Shown one piece after another: positions 1 through 5,293 of a DNA stretch of 5,547 bases. Location of the stretch: positions 1 to 5,547 of the forward strand of contig JAUPLX010000016.1 of NCBI GenBank assembly GCA_030836665.1. The letters are read 5' to 3'. The notes under the pieces were generated by a model. It was not told where the DNA came from. It searched no databases and was given only the letters and a program-made list of their open reading frames with translations. Every line of letters begins with the position of its first letter. The stretch's first letter is position 1. The DNA is from Patescibacteria group bacterium (GTDB lineage Bacteria > Patescibacteriota > Gracilibacteria > BD1-5 > UBA2023). The translations under genes and the position numbers were made by a program.

Positions 1-1
1 C

Positions 2-220
2 ATATGGGCGATCTGGATGAAGGATACCGGAATCCCGCTCGATGCCATATGGATCGGCGACGGCAATACGGTCGTCCATACGGCATCGCTTCCCGCATGC
101 CGCTGAAAAGAATTCGAAGAAGCCGTTCCTCCGGCAAAATCCCGGTACGTTTTAGAGATTCCTTCCGGAGAAATCGCGCTTTACGGTTTTTCCGTCGGAG
201 ATTCGATTACCATTTCGTAG
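2..220 (+). CDS. DUF192 family protein, 3' part, read through an in-frame TGA
   Basis: The last 72 codons of a gene that begins before the window; it ends at TAG 218-220. The reading frame gives the two hallmark halves of the small beta-barrel DUF192 domain (Pfam PF02643). First comes WMKDTGIPLDAIWIGDGNT (from base 14), matching the family's F/W-x-M-K-x-T-x-x-PLD core. Then PAKSRYVLEIPSG (from base 131) and GFSVGDSITIS match the usual YVLE-x-x-x-G and the closing GD strand. A TGA codon at 104-106 lies between the halves, in the variable loop. Both halves are canonical and in one frame, so the gene is most simply intact with TGA read as Gly (table 25). A pseudogene by nonsense mutation is the alternative. 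The family's biochemical role is not established; members are often exported or membrane-anchored, but the N-terminus is outside the window. A terminator follows within 10 bases. Confidence 0.82.
104..106 (+). other. In-frame TGA inside the DUF192 domain, probably a sense codon (Gly)
   Basis: This TGA sits between ...LPACR and KEFEEAVPP in the DUF192 frame. The frame continues for 37 more codons with textbook family sequence before a TAG. The position is in a variable loop, so it does not itself distinguish Gly from Trp. Table 25 (Gly) is preferred because that code is known in Gracilibacteria-type bacteria. Confidence 0.7.
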
Positions 221-227
221 GCATTGT

Positions 228-265
228 TACGGGGTTTCCTCGGAAATGCCCCGTATCCTTTTTTT
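228..265 (+). terminator. Rho-independent terminator after the DUF192 gene
   Basis: Seven base pairs (228-234 with 249-255, TACGGGG/CCCCGTA) are followed by a 2-nt bulge (247-248). Four more pairs (235-238 with 243-246) close on a CTCG loop. A T run at 259-265 follows. It begins 8 bases after the TAG stop. Confidence 0.85.
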
Positions 266-272
266 AAAAAAC

Positions 273-300
273 TTTTGCTTTTCCAAAAACGTAGTACACT
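273..300 (+). promoter_or_regulatory. Weak candidate promoter for the cold-shock gene
   Basis: TACACT at 295-300 matches 4 of 6 bases of a sigma-70 -10 box. The region about 16-17 bases upstream (TTTTGC, 273-278) is only a poor -35 match. The placement is sensible: it lies just after the DUF192 terminator and would give a leader of about 75 nt before the start at 382, similar to the long leaders of many cspA-type genes. This rests on pattern matching only. Confidence 0.3.
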
Positions 301-310
301 GTCCCCCGTA

Positions 311-381
311 TAGGTCGGAACCTACCCGAAGCGATGAAGGGGGCGAAGCATATACGGAATTACTTTTTCTTTTTTCTCCTC
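311..381 (+). promoter_or_regulatory. Cold-shock gene leader with small hairpin and 19-nt pyrimidine tract
   Basis: The leader contains a 5-bp hairpin (TAGGT 311-315 with ACCTA 320-324, loop CGGA). It ends with 19 consecutive pyrimidines at 363-381, mostly T, directly against the ATG at 382. There is no purine-rich Shine-Dalgarno within reach of the start. Cold-shock domain proteins are known to bind T/U-rich single strands, so this tract could be a site for autoregulation or for ribosomal protein S1. Both roles are inference. Confidence 0.4.
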
Positions 382-588
382 ATGCAGGGAACCGTTAAGA
401 AGCTCAAGAAAGAATCCGGATTCGGATTTGCTCGCCCGGAAGATGGATCTTCCGATGTTTTCTTCCACTTCACCGGTGTTATCGGTGGTGCCTCCACCTT
501 CGAAGCTCTCGAAGAAGGTCAGGCTATTACCTTCGACATCGAACAAGGTAAGAAGGGTCCTCAGGCCATCAACGTAGACGTAGCGTAA
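382..588 (+). CDS. CspA-type cold-shock domain protein
   Basis: Encodes a 68-residue single cold-shock domain, the usual length for the family. It is a five-stranded beta-barrel that binds single-stranded RNA or DNA and acts as an RNA chaperone in the cytoplasm. RNP1 is visible as KESGFGF (residues 10-16) and RNP2 as DVFFHF (25-30). The ending GKKGPQAINV (56-65) matches the family's last strand. The tryptophan commonly found near residue 8 (GTVKWF in many homologues) is replaced: here it reads GTVKKLK. The start at 382 is chosen because MQGTVKKL is where the domain begins. The upstream in-frame ATG at 334 would add 16 residues including a run of phenylalanines encoded by the leader's T tract, which is unlike any Csp N-terminus. 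The gene is monocistronic, with a terminator 16 bases after the TAA. Confidence 0.95.
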   Translation: MQGTVKKLKKESGFGFARPEDGSSDVFFHFTGVIGGASTFEALEEGQAITFDIEQGKKGPQAINVDVA

Positions 589-604
589 TTGCTCGTCCGC
601 GATG

Positions 605-632
605 AAATCCCCCGGTTTTCCGGGGGATTTTT
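605..632 (+). terminator. Strong rho-independent terminator after the cold-shock gene
   Basis: An 11-bp perfect stem (605-615 with 620-630, core ATCCCCCGG/CCGGGGGAT) closes on a TTTT loop and runs into T628-T632. It separates the cold-shock gene from the downstream two-gene unit. Confidence 0.93.
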
Positions 633-649
633 CGTGGAACGCTTAAAAT

Positions 650-679
650 TTTACAAAACCCGGGCGCATATGGTGAAAT
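650..679 (+). promoter_or_regulatory. Candidate promoter for the two small unknown genes
   Basis: TTTACA at 650-655 matches 5 of 6 bases of a -35 box and TGAAAT at 674-679 matches 4 of 6 of a -10 box, with an 18-bp spacer. It lies after the cold-shock terminator and would start a transcript about 30 bases before the ATG at 716. TAAAAT at 644-649 is an alternative -10 without a good -35. Confidence 0.3.
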
Positions 680-715
680 GGAAAGGTAATCGATTTCTTT
701 CCCGATTCCGCCTCC

Positions 716-835
716 ATGATCGAAGAGCGACTCCAACATGCCGCATCCCTCCTTCGGGACATCCGCGAAGCCATCGACGAAATCGTCGACGATTCGCGCG
801 CTTTGGCCGAATTCATCCATAACGTTACCGAATAA
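716..835 (+). CDS. Small helical protein of unknown function (39 aa)
   Basis: A short open frame running from ATG 716 to TAA 833-835. The product, beginning MIEERLQHAASLLRDI and ending AEFIHNVTE, is acidic. Its hydrophobic residues are spaced every three to four positions, as in an amphipathic helix or short coiled coil. Codon choice (GAA, ATC, GCC, GAC) resembles the neighbouring genes. The stop overlaps the next start by one base (TAATG at 833-837), a typical translational-coupling arrangement, which is the best evidence that it is a real gene. There is no Shine-Dalgarno; the start is preceded by a C/T-rich run (CCGCCTCC). I do not recognise the family. The frame could be continued upstream through a TGA at 674-676, but no ATG lies there. 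A partner or small regulator of the next protein is a reasonable but unproven idea. Confidence 0.6.
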   Translation: MIEERLQHAASLLRDIREAIDEIVDDSRALAEFIHNVTE

Positions 836-1296
836 TGTCCATTGACGCGAACGCCGGAAATTATCCCGGACGTACTGACTCTATCGACGGCGAATTGGAT
901 AAGATCGTCCAAGGCGTTCCGTCCGAACAAGAGATCGCGGAGGCGCGAGAACGTCTCGATGCCGCGTTGGAAACGCTCAAAGCCGAATTCGTATTCGTTG
1001 CCCGGGCCGTCGAATTGCTCGAAACGGTCAAATTGGACGAAGCGAATTTCCCGAAGATCGCGTTCATCGGTGACCGTATCGCGGCGCTCGCGGAAATTTC
1101 CCCGGAGCTTGCCAAACATCCGGATATCCGAAAGAATTTTGATAATGCCGTCCTGTACGTCACGAACGCGTTCCTTCGGGTTTTCGGAAAGAAATGTTCC
1201 GAATCCGAATCTCCGAAAGTATGGCTCGAACGGTATTCCGACATCCGGGGAAAGTTGGAACGTTCCATACGTTCGCTCGGACTTTCCCAAAAATAG
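835..1296 (+). CDS. Hypothetical alpha-helical protein (153 aa)
   Basis: ATG 835 to TAG 1294-1296. The product is soluble-looking, acidic and almost wholly helical by pattern. Residues 1-20 are a Gly/Asn/Asp-rich, probably flexible tail. Residues about 28-70 hold long amphipathic helices (SEQEIAEARERLDAALETLK). A central part around IAFIGDRIAALAEISPELAK and a C-terminal helix near WLERYSDIRGKLERSIRSLG follow. There is no signal peptide, membrane span, nucleotide-binding loop or metal-binding cluster, and only one Cys. I do not recognise a family. It is translated directly from the preceding 39-codon gene through a one-base overlap and is the last gene of the unit, so the two products probably act together. 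Codon use matches the neighbours, which argues that the frame is genuine. Confidence 0.82.
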   Translation: MSIDANAGNYPGRTDSIDGELDKIVQGVPSEQEIAEARERLDAALETLKAEFVFVARAVELLETVKLDEANFPKIAFIGDRIAALAEISPELAKHPDIRKNFDNAVLYVTNAFLRVFGKKCSESESPKVWLERYSDIRGKLERSIRSLGLSQK

Positions 1297-1298
1297 TG

Positions 1299-1332
1299 AA
1301 AAAGGCCGCCCCGGAAAACGGACGGCCTTTTT
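1299..1332. terminator. Bidirectional terminator between the 153-aa gene and sodB
   Basis: A 10-bp perfect stem (AAAAAGGCCG 1299-1308 with CGGCCTTTTT 1323-1332) encloses a GC-rich loop with a further 3-bp pairing. The A run on one side and T run on the other give a U tract on either strand. It therefore can end the plus-strand gene stopping at 1296 and the minus-strand sodB stopping at 1361. Confidence 0.9.
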
Positions 1333-1360
1333 CGTATCGTTGAACATCCGCGGCGGCCGA

Positions 1361-1945
1361 TTACTCCCCGAACCGGTTTTCGATCTTTTCCCAATCGACG
1401 AGGTTCCAGAATTTCTCGACGTATTCGGCTCGGCGGTTGCGGTAATCGACGTAGTAGGCGTGTTCCCAGACGTCGCAAGTAAGTAAGGGGATGTCTTCTC
1501 CCGTAAGGGGGGTGGCGGCATTGGAGGTCGATACGATGGCGAGCGTCCCATCCGGTTTCCTTACGAGCCATGCCCATCCGGCCCCGAAGGTCTTTACGGC
1601 GGTTTCGGAGAATTTCGCGCGGAAATCGGCAAAAGAACCGAAATCCGACGCGATGCGCCCGGCAAGCGTTCCGGAGGGTTCGCCCCCGGCGTTCGGGGAA
1701 AGCGACTCGAAATAGAACGTATGGTTCCAAATTTGCGCGGCATTATTGAAAATGGGGCCCGGAGCCGCGGTCCGTACGATTTCCTCAAGGGATTTCGATT
1801 CGAGTTCCGTTCCGGCCACGAGGCCGTTCAAATTATCGACGTAAGCCTTGTGGTGTTTGCCATGGTGCAGTTCGAGGGTTTCTTTTGAAATCCAAGGAGC
1901 GAGCGCATCCGTGGAGTAAGGAAGTTCGGGAAGTTCGAAGGACAT
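1361..1945 (-). CDS. sodB: Superoxide dismutase, iron type (SodB)
   Basis: A 194-residue protein, normal length for the family, that converts superoxide to oxygen and hydrogen peroxide in the cytoplasm. The start MSFELPELPYSTDALAPWIS is nearly identical in pattern to the E. coli SodB N-terminus, which fixes the start at CAT 1943-1945 rather than an upstream TTG. The metal ligands are all present: His27 (in LHHGKHH), His75 (IWNHTFY), Asp158 and His162 (DVWEHAYY). Gln71 in NNAAQIWNH and Ala144 in STSNAATPL follow the iron-type pattern; manganese-type enzymes carry the active-site Gln in the second position instead. The tail YRNRRAEYVEKFWNLVDWE is also standard. The enzyme should be a homodimer. 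It is transcribed divergently from the DsbA-like gene and converges on the 835-1296 gene. All its Trp codons are TGG and its Gly codons are GGN. Confidence 0.97.
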   Translation of the reverse strand: MSFELPELPYSTDALAPWISKETLELHHGKHHKAYVDNLNGLVAGTELESKSLEEIVRTAAPGPIFNNAAQIWNHTFYFESLSPNAGGEPSGTLAGRIASDFGSFADFRAKFSETAVKTFGAGWAWLVRKPDGTLAIVSTSNAATPLTGEDIPLLTCDVWEHAYYVDYRNRRAEYVEKFWNLVDWEKIENRFGE

Positions 1946-1998
1946 GGTTCGTATCAGTAAGGGATGGGATATCGTTCCGGGATTTCCGGCAACGGTGC

Positions 1999-2026
1999 AT
2001 AGTAGCGCATTCCTTCCTCTTCGCAA
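1999..2026 (-). promoter_or_regulatory. Candidate sodB promoter
   Basis: On the minus strand, TTGCGA (2021-2026) serves as -35 and TACTAT (1999-2004) as -10, each matching 4 of 6 consensus bases with a 16-bp spacer. Transcription would start near 1992, leaving a leader of about 45 nt. Confidence 0.4.
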
Positions 2027-2034
2027 GCCGGCTT
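2025..2034. promoter_or_regulatory. 10-bp palindrome between the divergent sodB and dsbA-like promoters
   Basis: AAGCCGGCTT is a perfect palindrome lying exactly between, and touching, the two proposed back-to-back -35 boxes (2021-2026 minus, 2033-2038 plus). Such a position would allow one regulator to act on both promoters. No regulator is known and chance cannot be excluded for a 10-bp palindrome. Confidence 0.3.
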
Positions 2035-2060
2035 TACGGATTCCGCTTTCTGCTTATGCT
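2033..2060 (+). promoter_or_regulatory. Candidate promoter of the DsbA-like gene
   Basis: TTTACG (2033-2038) and TATGCT (2055-2060) each match 4 of 6 consensus bases, with a 16-bp spacer. The transcript would begin near 2067, about 17 bases before the ATG at 2084. No Shine-Dalgarno follows; the start is preceded by the pyrimidine-rich ACTTTTCCCT. Confidence 0.38.
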
Positions 2061-2083
2061 CTCTCCCGTATCCACTTTTCCCT

Positions 2084-2725
2084 ATGAAAAAACTCATCCT
2101 CGCGGCAACGTTCGCATCGCTCGTTTTCGCTTCCTGTACTCCGGCGTCCCCTACGTCCACCCTGACCGCTCCGCGCGTTTCGACCGAAGCGAAAGACATC
2201 GAATCCCCGGCGTTCGGGAAGGCCGAGGCGAAGGTCGAAGTAAAGATATTTTCCGACTACCAGTGTCCCGCTTGTCAGAGATTCCATTCCCTCATCGAGC
2301 CGAAACTCCGCTCGGAGTACGCCGATGCCGGAAAAATCTCGCTCGTATATAAGAATTACCCGCTTCCCCAGCACCAAAACGCCGAGGGCGACGCGGTAGC
2401 GGGAATGTGCGCCCTCTCCATGGGGAAATACCTCGAATTTTCCGAGGGCATGTACGCTCTCGAAGGAACCAAGACGAACGCCGACGTAACGGACGCCGAA
2501 CGTATCGAAGTCGCGAAAGCCGCCGGTATCGCCGATTTGGCGGAATTCGGAAAATGCCTTTCGGAAAACTGGTACCTTTCCCGCATTTCCAAAGACCGGG
2601 CCGAGGGCGACCGTCTCGGGCTCGACCATACCCCGTCGGCCTACTTCAACGACCAGATCGTGGATTTCAAGAGCGTGGAAGAATTCTTCGCCATTCTCGA
2701 CGCTTCCTTATCGGCGGCGAAATAA
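2084..2725 (+). CDS. DsbA-like thiol-disulfide oxidoreductase, lipoprotein
   Basis: A 213-residue exported protein. Residues 1-18 form a lipoprotein signal: MKKL, a hydrophobic stretch, then FASC with Cys18 as the lipidation site (Phe at -3 is slightly unusual). A Pro/Ser/Thr-rich linker follows to about residue 45. The thioredoxin-fold domain carries the redox motif in FSDYQCPACQRFH (Cys61 and Cys64, CPAC). A helical insertion follows, then the cis-proline loop DHTPSAYFN (Pro184). This is the DsbA/DSBA-oxidoreductase layout also seen in BdbD-type proteins, which exchange disulfides in proteins outside the membrane. Two further cysteines (109 and 158) lie in the helical domain and might form a second pair. 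With a single-membrane cell, it would be anchored on the outer face of the cytoplasmic membrane. Whether it oxidises or isomerises substrates is not readable here, and no DsbB/VKOR partner is in the window. It is monocistronic with its own terminator. Confidence 0.93.
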   Translation: MKKLILAATFASLVFASCTPASPTSTLTAPRVSTEAKDIESPAFGKAEAKVEVKIFSDYQCPACQRFHSLIEPKLRSEYADAGKISLVYKNYPLPQHQNAEGDAVAGMCALSMGKYLEFSEGMYALEGTKTNADVTDAERIEVAKAAGIADLAEFGKCLSENWYLSRISKDRAEGDRLGLDHTPSAYFNDQIVDFKSVEEFFAILDASLSAAK

Positions 2726-2738
2726 GCCGTCGAAATGG

Positions 2739-2768
2739 AAAATCCCCACCGGAAAGTGGGGATTTTTT
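2739..2768 (+). terminator. Rho-independent terminator after the DsbA-like gene
   Basis: An 11-bp perfect stem (AAAATCCCCAC 2739-2749 with GTGGGGATTTT 2756-2766) has a CGGAAA loop and a run of six T at 2763-2768. Confidence 0.93.
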
Positions 2769-2823
2769 AAATTGGAGTTTTTCTCTCCGCCTTGGTATTA
2801 TTGGTTTTCTTTCCCATATCGTT

Positions 2824-2851
2824 TTGACATTGTCAACCATCCCGTTATAAC
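2824..2851 (+). promoter_or_regulatory. Promoter of the AAA ATPase operon
   Basis: A consensus -35 TTGACA (2824-2829) and a 5-of-6 -10 TATAAC (2846-2851) are separated by 16 bp. This is the best sigma-70-type promoter in the window. Transcription would begin near 2858, about 20 bases before the ATG at 2880. Confidence 0.75.
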
Positions 2852-2863
2852 GACAAGGTTGAC
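2824..2863. promoter_or_regulatory. Nested inverted repeats over the ATPase promoter (operator candidate)
   Basis: The -35 box is one arm of a perfect palindrome, TTGACA-T-TGTCAA (2824-2836). The -10 box lies inside a second, CGTTATAACG (2843-2852). GTCAACC (2832-2838) is also the exact inverse of GGTTGAC (2857-2863) across the -10 region. The half-site TTGAC therefore occurs three times, at 2824, inverted at 2832-2836, and at 2859. This density of symmetry over the promoter suggests a repressor or activator site; the protein is unknown. Confidence 0.45.
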
Positions 2864-2876
2864 CCGATAACATTTT

Positions 2877-2964
2877 CGAATGAACGCCCGCGATAAACTT
2901 CCGGAATCCGTCCTTGGGGACGAATGAACGCCCGCTCCCGCCCAGCCGAAGCCGTCCTCCGTCG
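2877..2964 (+). repeat. Degenerate 44-bp tandem duplication at the ATPase start
   Basis: CGAATGAACGCCCGC occurs exactly at 2877-2891 and again at 2921-2935. Further on in each unit, GGAATCCGTCCT and CGAAGCCGTCCT match at 10 of 12 positions at the same 44-bp offset. Overall I count about 28 of 44 identical bases. Because 44 is not a multiple of three, the ATG of the first copy is in the ATPase frame, while in the second copy the same bases are read as GAA TGA ACG. Confidence 0.55.
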
Positions 2965-5282
2965 CCCTTTCCGCGCAAAAACTCAATTTCGCCGCCGAAA
3001 CCTTTTCCAACCTCTCCGTTTTGAGCAAGGATTCCCAGGTCGATGCGAAAAAGCGTGCCGATGCCGTCCGGAGCGCATTGAAAACCGTCGCCAATGAAGA
3101 CGAAGAGGTGCAGAAGGCGTTCTTCCTCGCGTTCTATTCGACCCTCAAGAAATACAGCAAGATCATGCGCGTTTCGATGTCCGAGGCGGAAAACCTCGAC
3201 GTCGCCCAAATGCTCGCGCTGACCGAGTTTTCGCGCCGGAAACATGCCACGTTCCTTTTGAAACAGGAAATCGGAAACCGTTACGACGCGTTTTCACAGG
3301 AAGAAAAAGATGCCCGCCTCACGTCCGGCGAAGACCGCAAGCGCTACGTGAAAAACCGTCTGCGCGCCATCCATACGGCACTTTCGGTCTATCCGGAAGA
3401 CCTTATCGGAAGTCTGCAGGAGACCGTAGGAATGGGGGATCCCGCGTTGCATTTCCATCGGGCGTTCTTCACGAACCAGGCGAGCTACGATACGCTCGAC
3501 GAACTTTCCGCCGAGTTCGGCCTCGACATCCCGACGCTCATCGATTTCGCCGAAAGCCATCCGGAACTCCGTTTCAACGTCGCCAAACTGCGCCGTTCCA
3601 TCGGACAAACCGAAGCCGAAGGGCAACAGAATCTCGCGTCCAACCTCCTCGCGCCCCTGGATAAGCCGGTCAACGCCAAAGTGGCGTCGGTACTCGATCT
3701 CGAACTTCGCGAAGTGGATTCCAACGGATTCATCAATCCGAACTGGTTTCTCTACGACATCTCGACCTACCTCGGCATCAAGCTCTACGGCGACGCGAAA
3801 ATGAAGTACGTCTTCGGGAATTACTTTTTCGAAGCCGTCCGCCAAATGGACGAGAAGCACGGCCTCGGATTGCAATTCCCCGATTTCTACAACCTTTGCC
3901 AGTTCCGTCTCCAAAAATCGGGTCCGAACGGCAAACCCTCGACTACGGGCGACGGCAAGCCGGAACTCGTGGACATCGCCCACCACGTATTCGAATGGGT
4001 CGTTCCCGCGGATTTCGGTTTCGCCAAGCTCAAAGAACTCGCTTCCACCCTCCGGAGCGCCGTTCCTGACCTTCTCGCCGTATCTTCTCGTCCGAAGGAA
4101 TTCCGTCATCCGGTAAAGACTTCCGCCGGCCGCCAATCGTACGTGGGCTTTTTCTCGGACGCGAAGGATTTTGAGAATACCAATCTCCTTCTCCTCAAAC
4201 CTTCCGAGCGCGACGGGGAGTACCGCGTCCGCATTTCCACCGACCTTCCGCAGGATCAGTTCCTTTTCCTTCTCGCCCAGACTTCCCGATTCATCGGACA
4301 TGGCGATTTTCTCGACCCCAAACAGCTCTGGACGCTCATTTACCGGGCGTATAACCGCCTTTCCACCGAGAACGTCACCACTTTCGACATCTCCGTGTTC
4401 GAAAAGCAGTACCGCGAATTCCTCAAGCAGATCGTCTGGCCGCTTTCCCGCGAGTACCACGAGGAACACGGAAAACCGGGCCGTGCCCGCCATACGGTGC
4501 TCGTCGGGCTCTACGGAACCGGAAAATCCCAATTCCTCCTCAATCTCATCTCGAAGAAGGAATTCGCGATCGGGGATCAGAAGCTCCACCTCAACGCGAA
4601 CACTGTCAACATGGGAATCATGGATCTCGTGGACATCCTCTCGAAGAACGCTTCCGATTTCAAAAAGCGTCTCTCCGACATCCATGAGAATACGAAACTC
4701 CCCATCATCCTCATTATCGAGGATATCGAAACCATCATCAATGAAGAAGGGGGGAAATCCGACGTAGTCACCCAGGCATTGACGAACTTCTTCGAAGGGG
4801 TAGGATCGATTCCGGTCACCGTCGTTACGACGACGAACTACCCGGAACGCCTTTCCGAACGCCTTATCCGCCCCAACCGCATCGATTCCATCATCCGCTT
4901 CGACGTTCCGCTTCCGGAGGAGCTCCTCAGTCATGCGCTCGAATCGCACCTCGATTGCAACGGGCTCGTTCCCGTCTTGGAAAAAGCCGGAATCAAAAAA
5001 GGGGCGGTGCTCCAAGAATTCGTTCCCCGCATGACGGATTTTACGACGAGCCACGTCGGCGCGTTCGCCCAGGCCATTCGCCACGATTTCGATTTCGAAT
5101 CGAAATTCGATCCCGATTTCCGTCTCACGGCGGAACGTCTCGACGAAATCTTCTCCGGCATCCTTATTTCCGTCGACGACATCCAGGCTCGCCAGAAAAC
5201 GATTGCCGAATGGCATGCCAAGCTTCTCGACGGTGCCGGAAAGGTGAAGATGGGGTTCACGTCCCAATCCAGTAAGCGCTAA
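2880..5282 (+). CDS. Large AAA-family ATPase with unrecognised N-terminal region
   Basis: From ATG 2880 to TAA 5280-5282 this gives 800 residues, with TGA at codon 16 read as an amino acid. Residues 1-47 are a Pro/Ala/Ser-rich, probably flexible start (TPAPAQPKPSS). Residues about 48-500 are a large, mostly helical region that I do not recognise. The C-terminal part is an AAA+ module. Walker A is GLYGTGKS (543-550, Lys549). Walker B is ILIIEDIE with Glu614-Asp615 in the order ED instead of DE, as in Bcs1-type AAA proteins. Sensor 1 is Asn653 in TTTNYPERL. The second region of homology is LIRPNRIDSIIRF, with likely arginine fingers Arg664 and Arg667. A helical lid follows to about residue 760. 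It should hydrolyse ATP as a ring, remodelling a protein or complex; the substrate is unknown. There is no signal peptide or membrane span. If TGA is a stop, the only usable start nearby is TTG 3021 (753 residues), which has no ribosome site. The next gene follows after 11 bases. Confidence 0.9.
2925..2927 (+). other. In-frame TGA at codon 16 of the ATPase gene, probably a sense codon (Gly)
   Basis: The frame MNARDKLPESVLGDE-TGA-TPAPAQPKPSS continues without another stop into the ATPase. The 31 codons between the TGA and the TTG at 3021 are protein-like. The promoter is placed correctly for the ATG at 2880. The TGA lies in the second copy of the 44-bp repeat, so a duplication that broke the original start is an alternative explanation. 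Confidence 0.62.
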
Positions 5283-5293
5283 TCGCCCCTTCC

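Noticed and set aside
109..121. A 13-base match between 109-121 and the region near 5320
   Set aside because: Both encode the same EFEE peptide with favoured codons in unrelated proteins, so chance and codon bias suffice.
4..267. An 87-codon plus-strand frame starting at ATG 4
   Set aside because: The product is Arg-rich and low in sense, and it runs through the terminator at 228-265. The overlapping frame encodes the DUF192 domain.
334..381. An earlier start (ATG 334) for the cold-shock protein
   Set aside because: It would add a Phe-rich tail encoded by the pyrimidine tract, which is not seen in single-domain Csp proteins.
643..1551. A 302-codon minus-strand frame
   Set aside because: It crosses the bidirectional terminator, part of sodB in the wrong frame, and the coupled gene pair. 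Its translation is low-complexity and unlike any protein family.
1946..2026. An upstream extension of sodB to a TTG at 2026
   Set aside because: The extra residues are not SOD-like and would overlap the proposed promoter; MSFELPELPY at 1945 is the classic SodB start.
104..2927. Selenocysteine as the meaning of the two TGA codons
   Set aside because: Both TGAs lie in variable or flexible segments without redox context, in families not known as selenoproteins, and no convincing SECIS-like hairpin follows either one. Genome-wide reassignment is simpler.
2924..3097. A frame starting at the second-copy ATG at 2924
   Set aside because: It is out of the ATPase frame by two bases, gives an Arg-rich product, and ends soon inside the ATPase gene.
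5088..5120. A repetitive GATTTCGA-type stretch with an 8-bp inverted repeat
   Set aside because: It is explained by the coding sequence DFDFESKFDPDF in the ATPase C-terminal region; no non-coding role is needed.
3294..5267. A 657-codon open frame on the minus strand opposite the ATPase
   Set aside because: It is the antisense shadow of a gene whose codons rarely include TTA, CTA or TCA. The translation has no recognisable motif, while the plus strand encodes complete AAA motifs.
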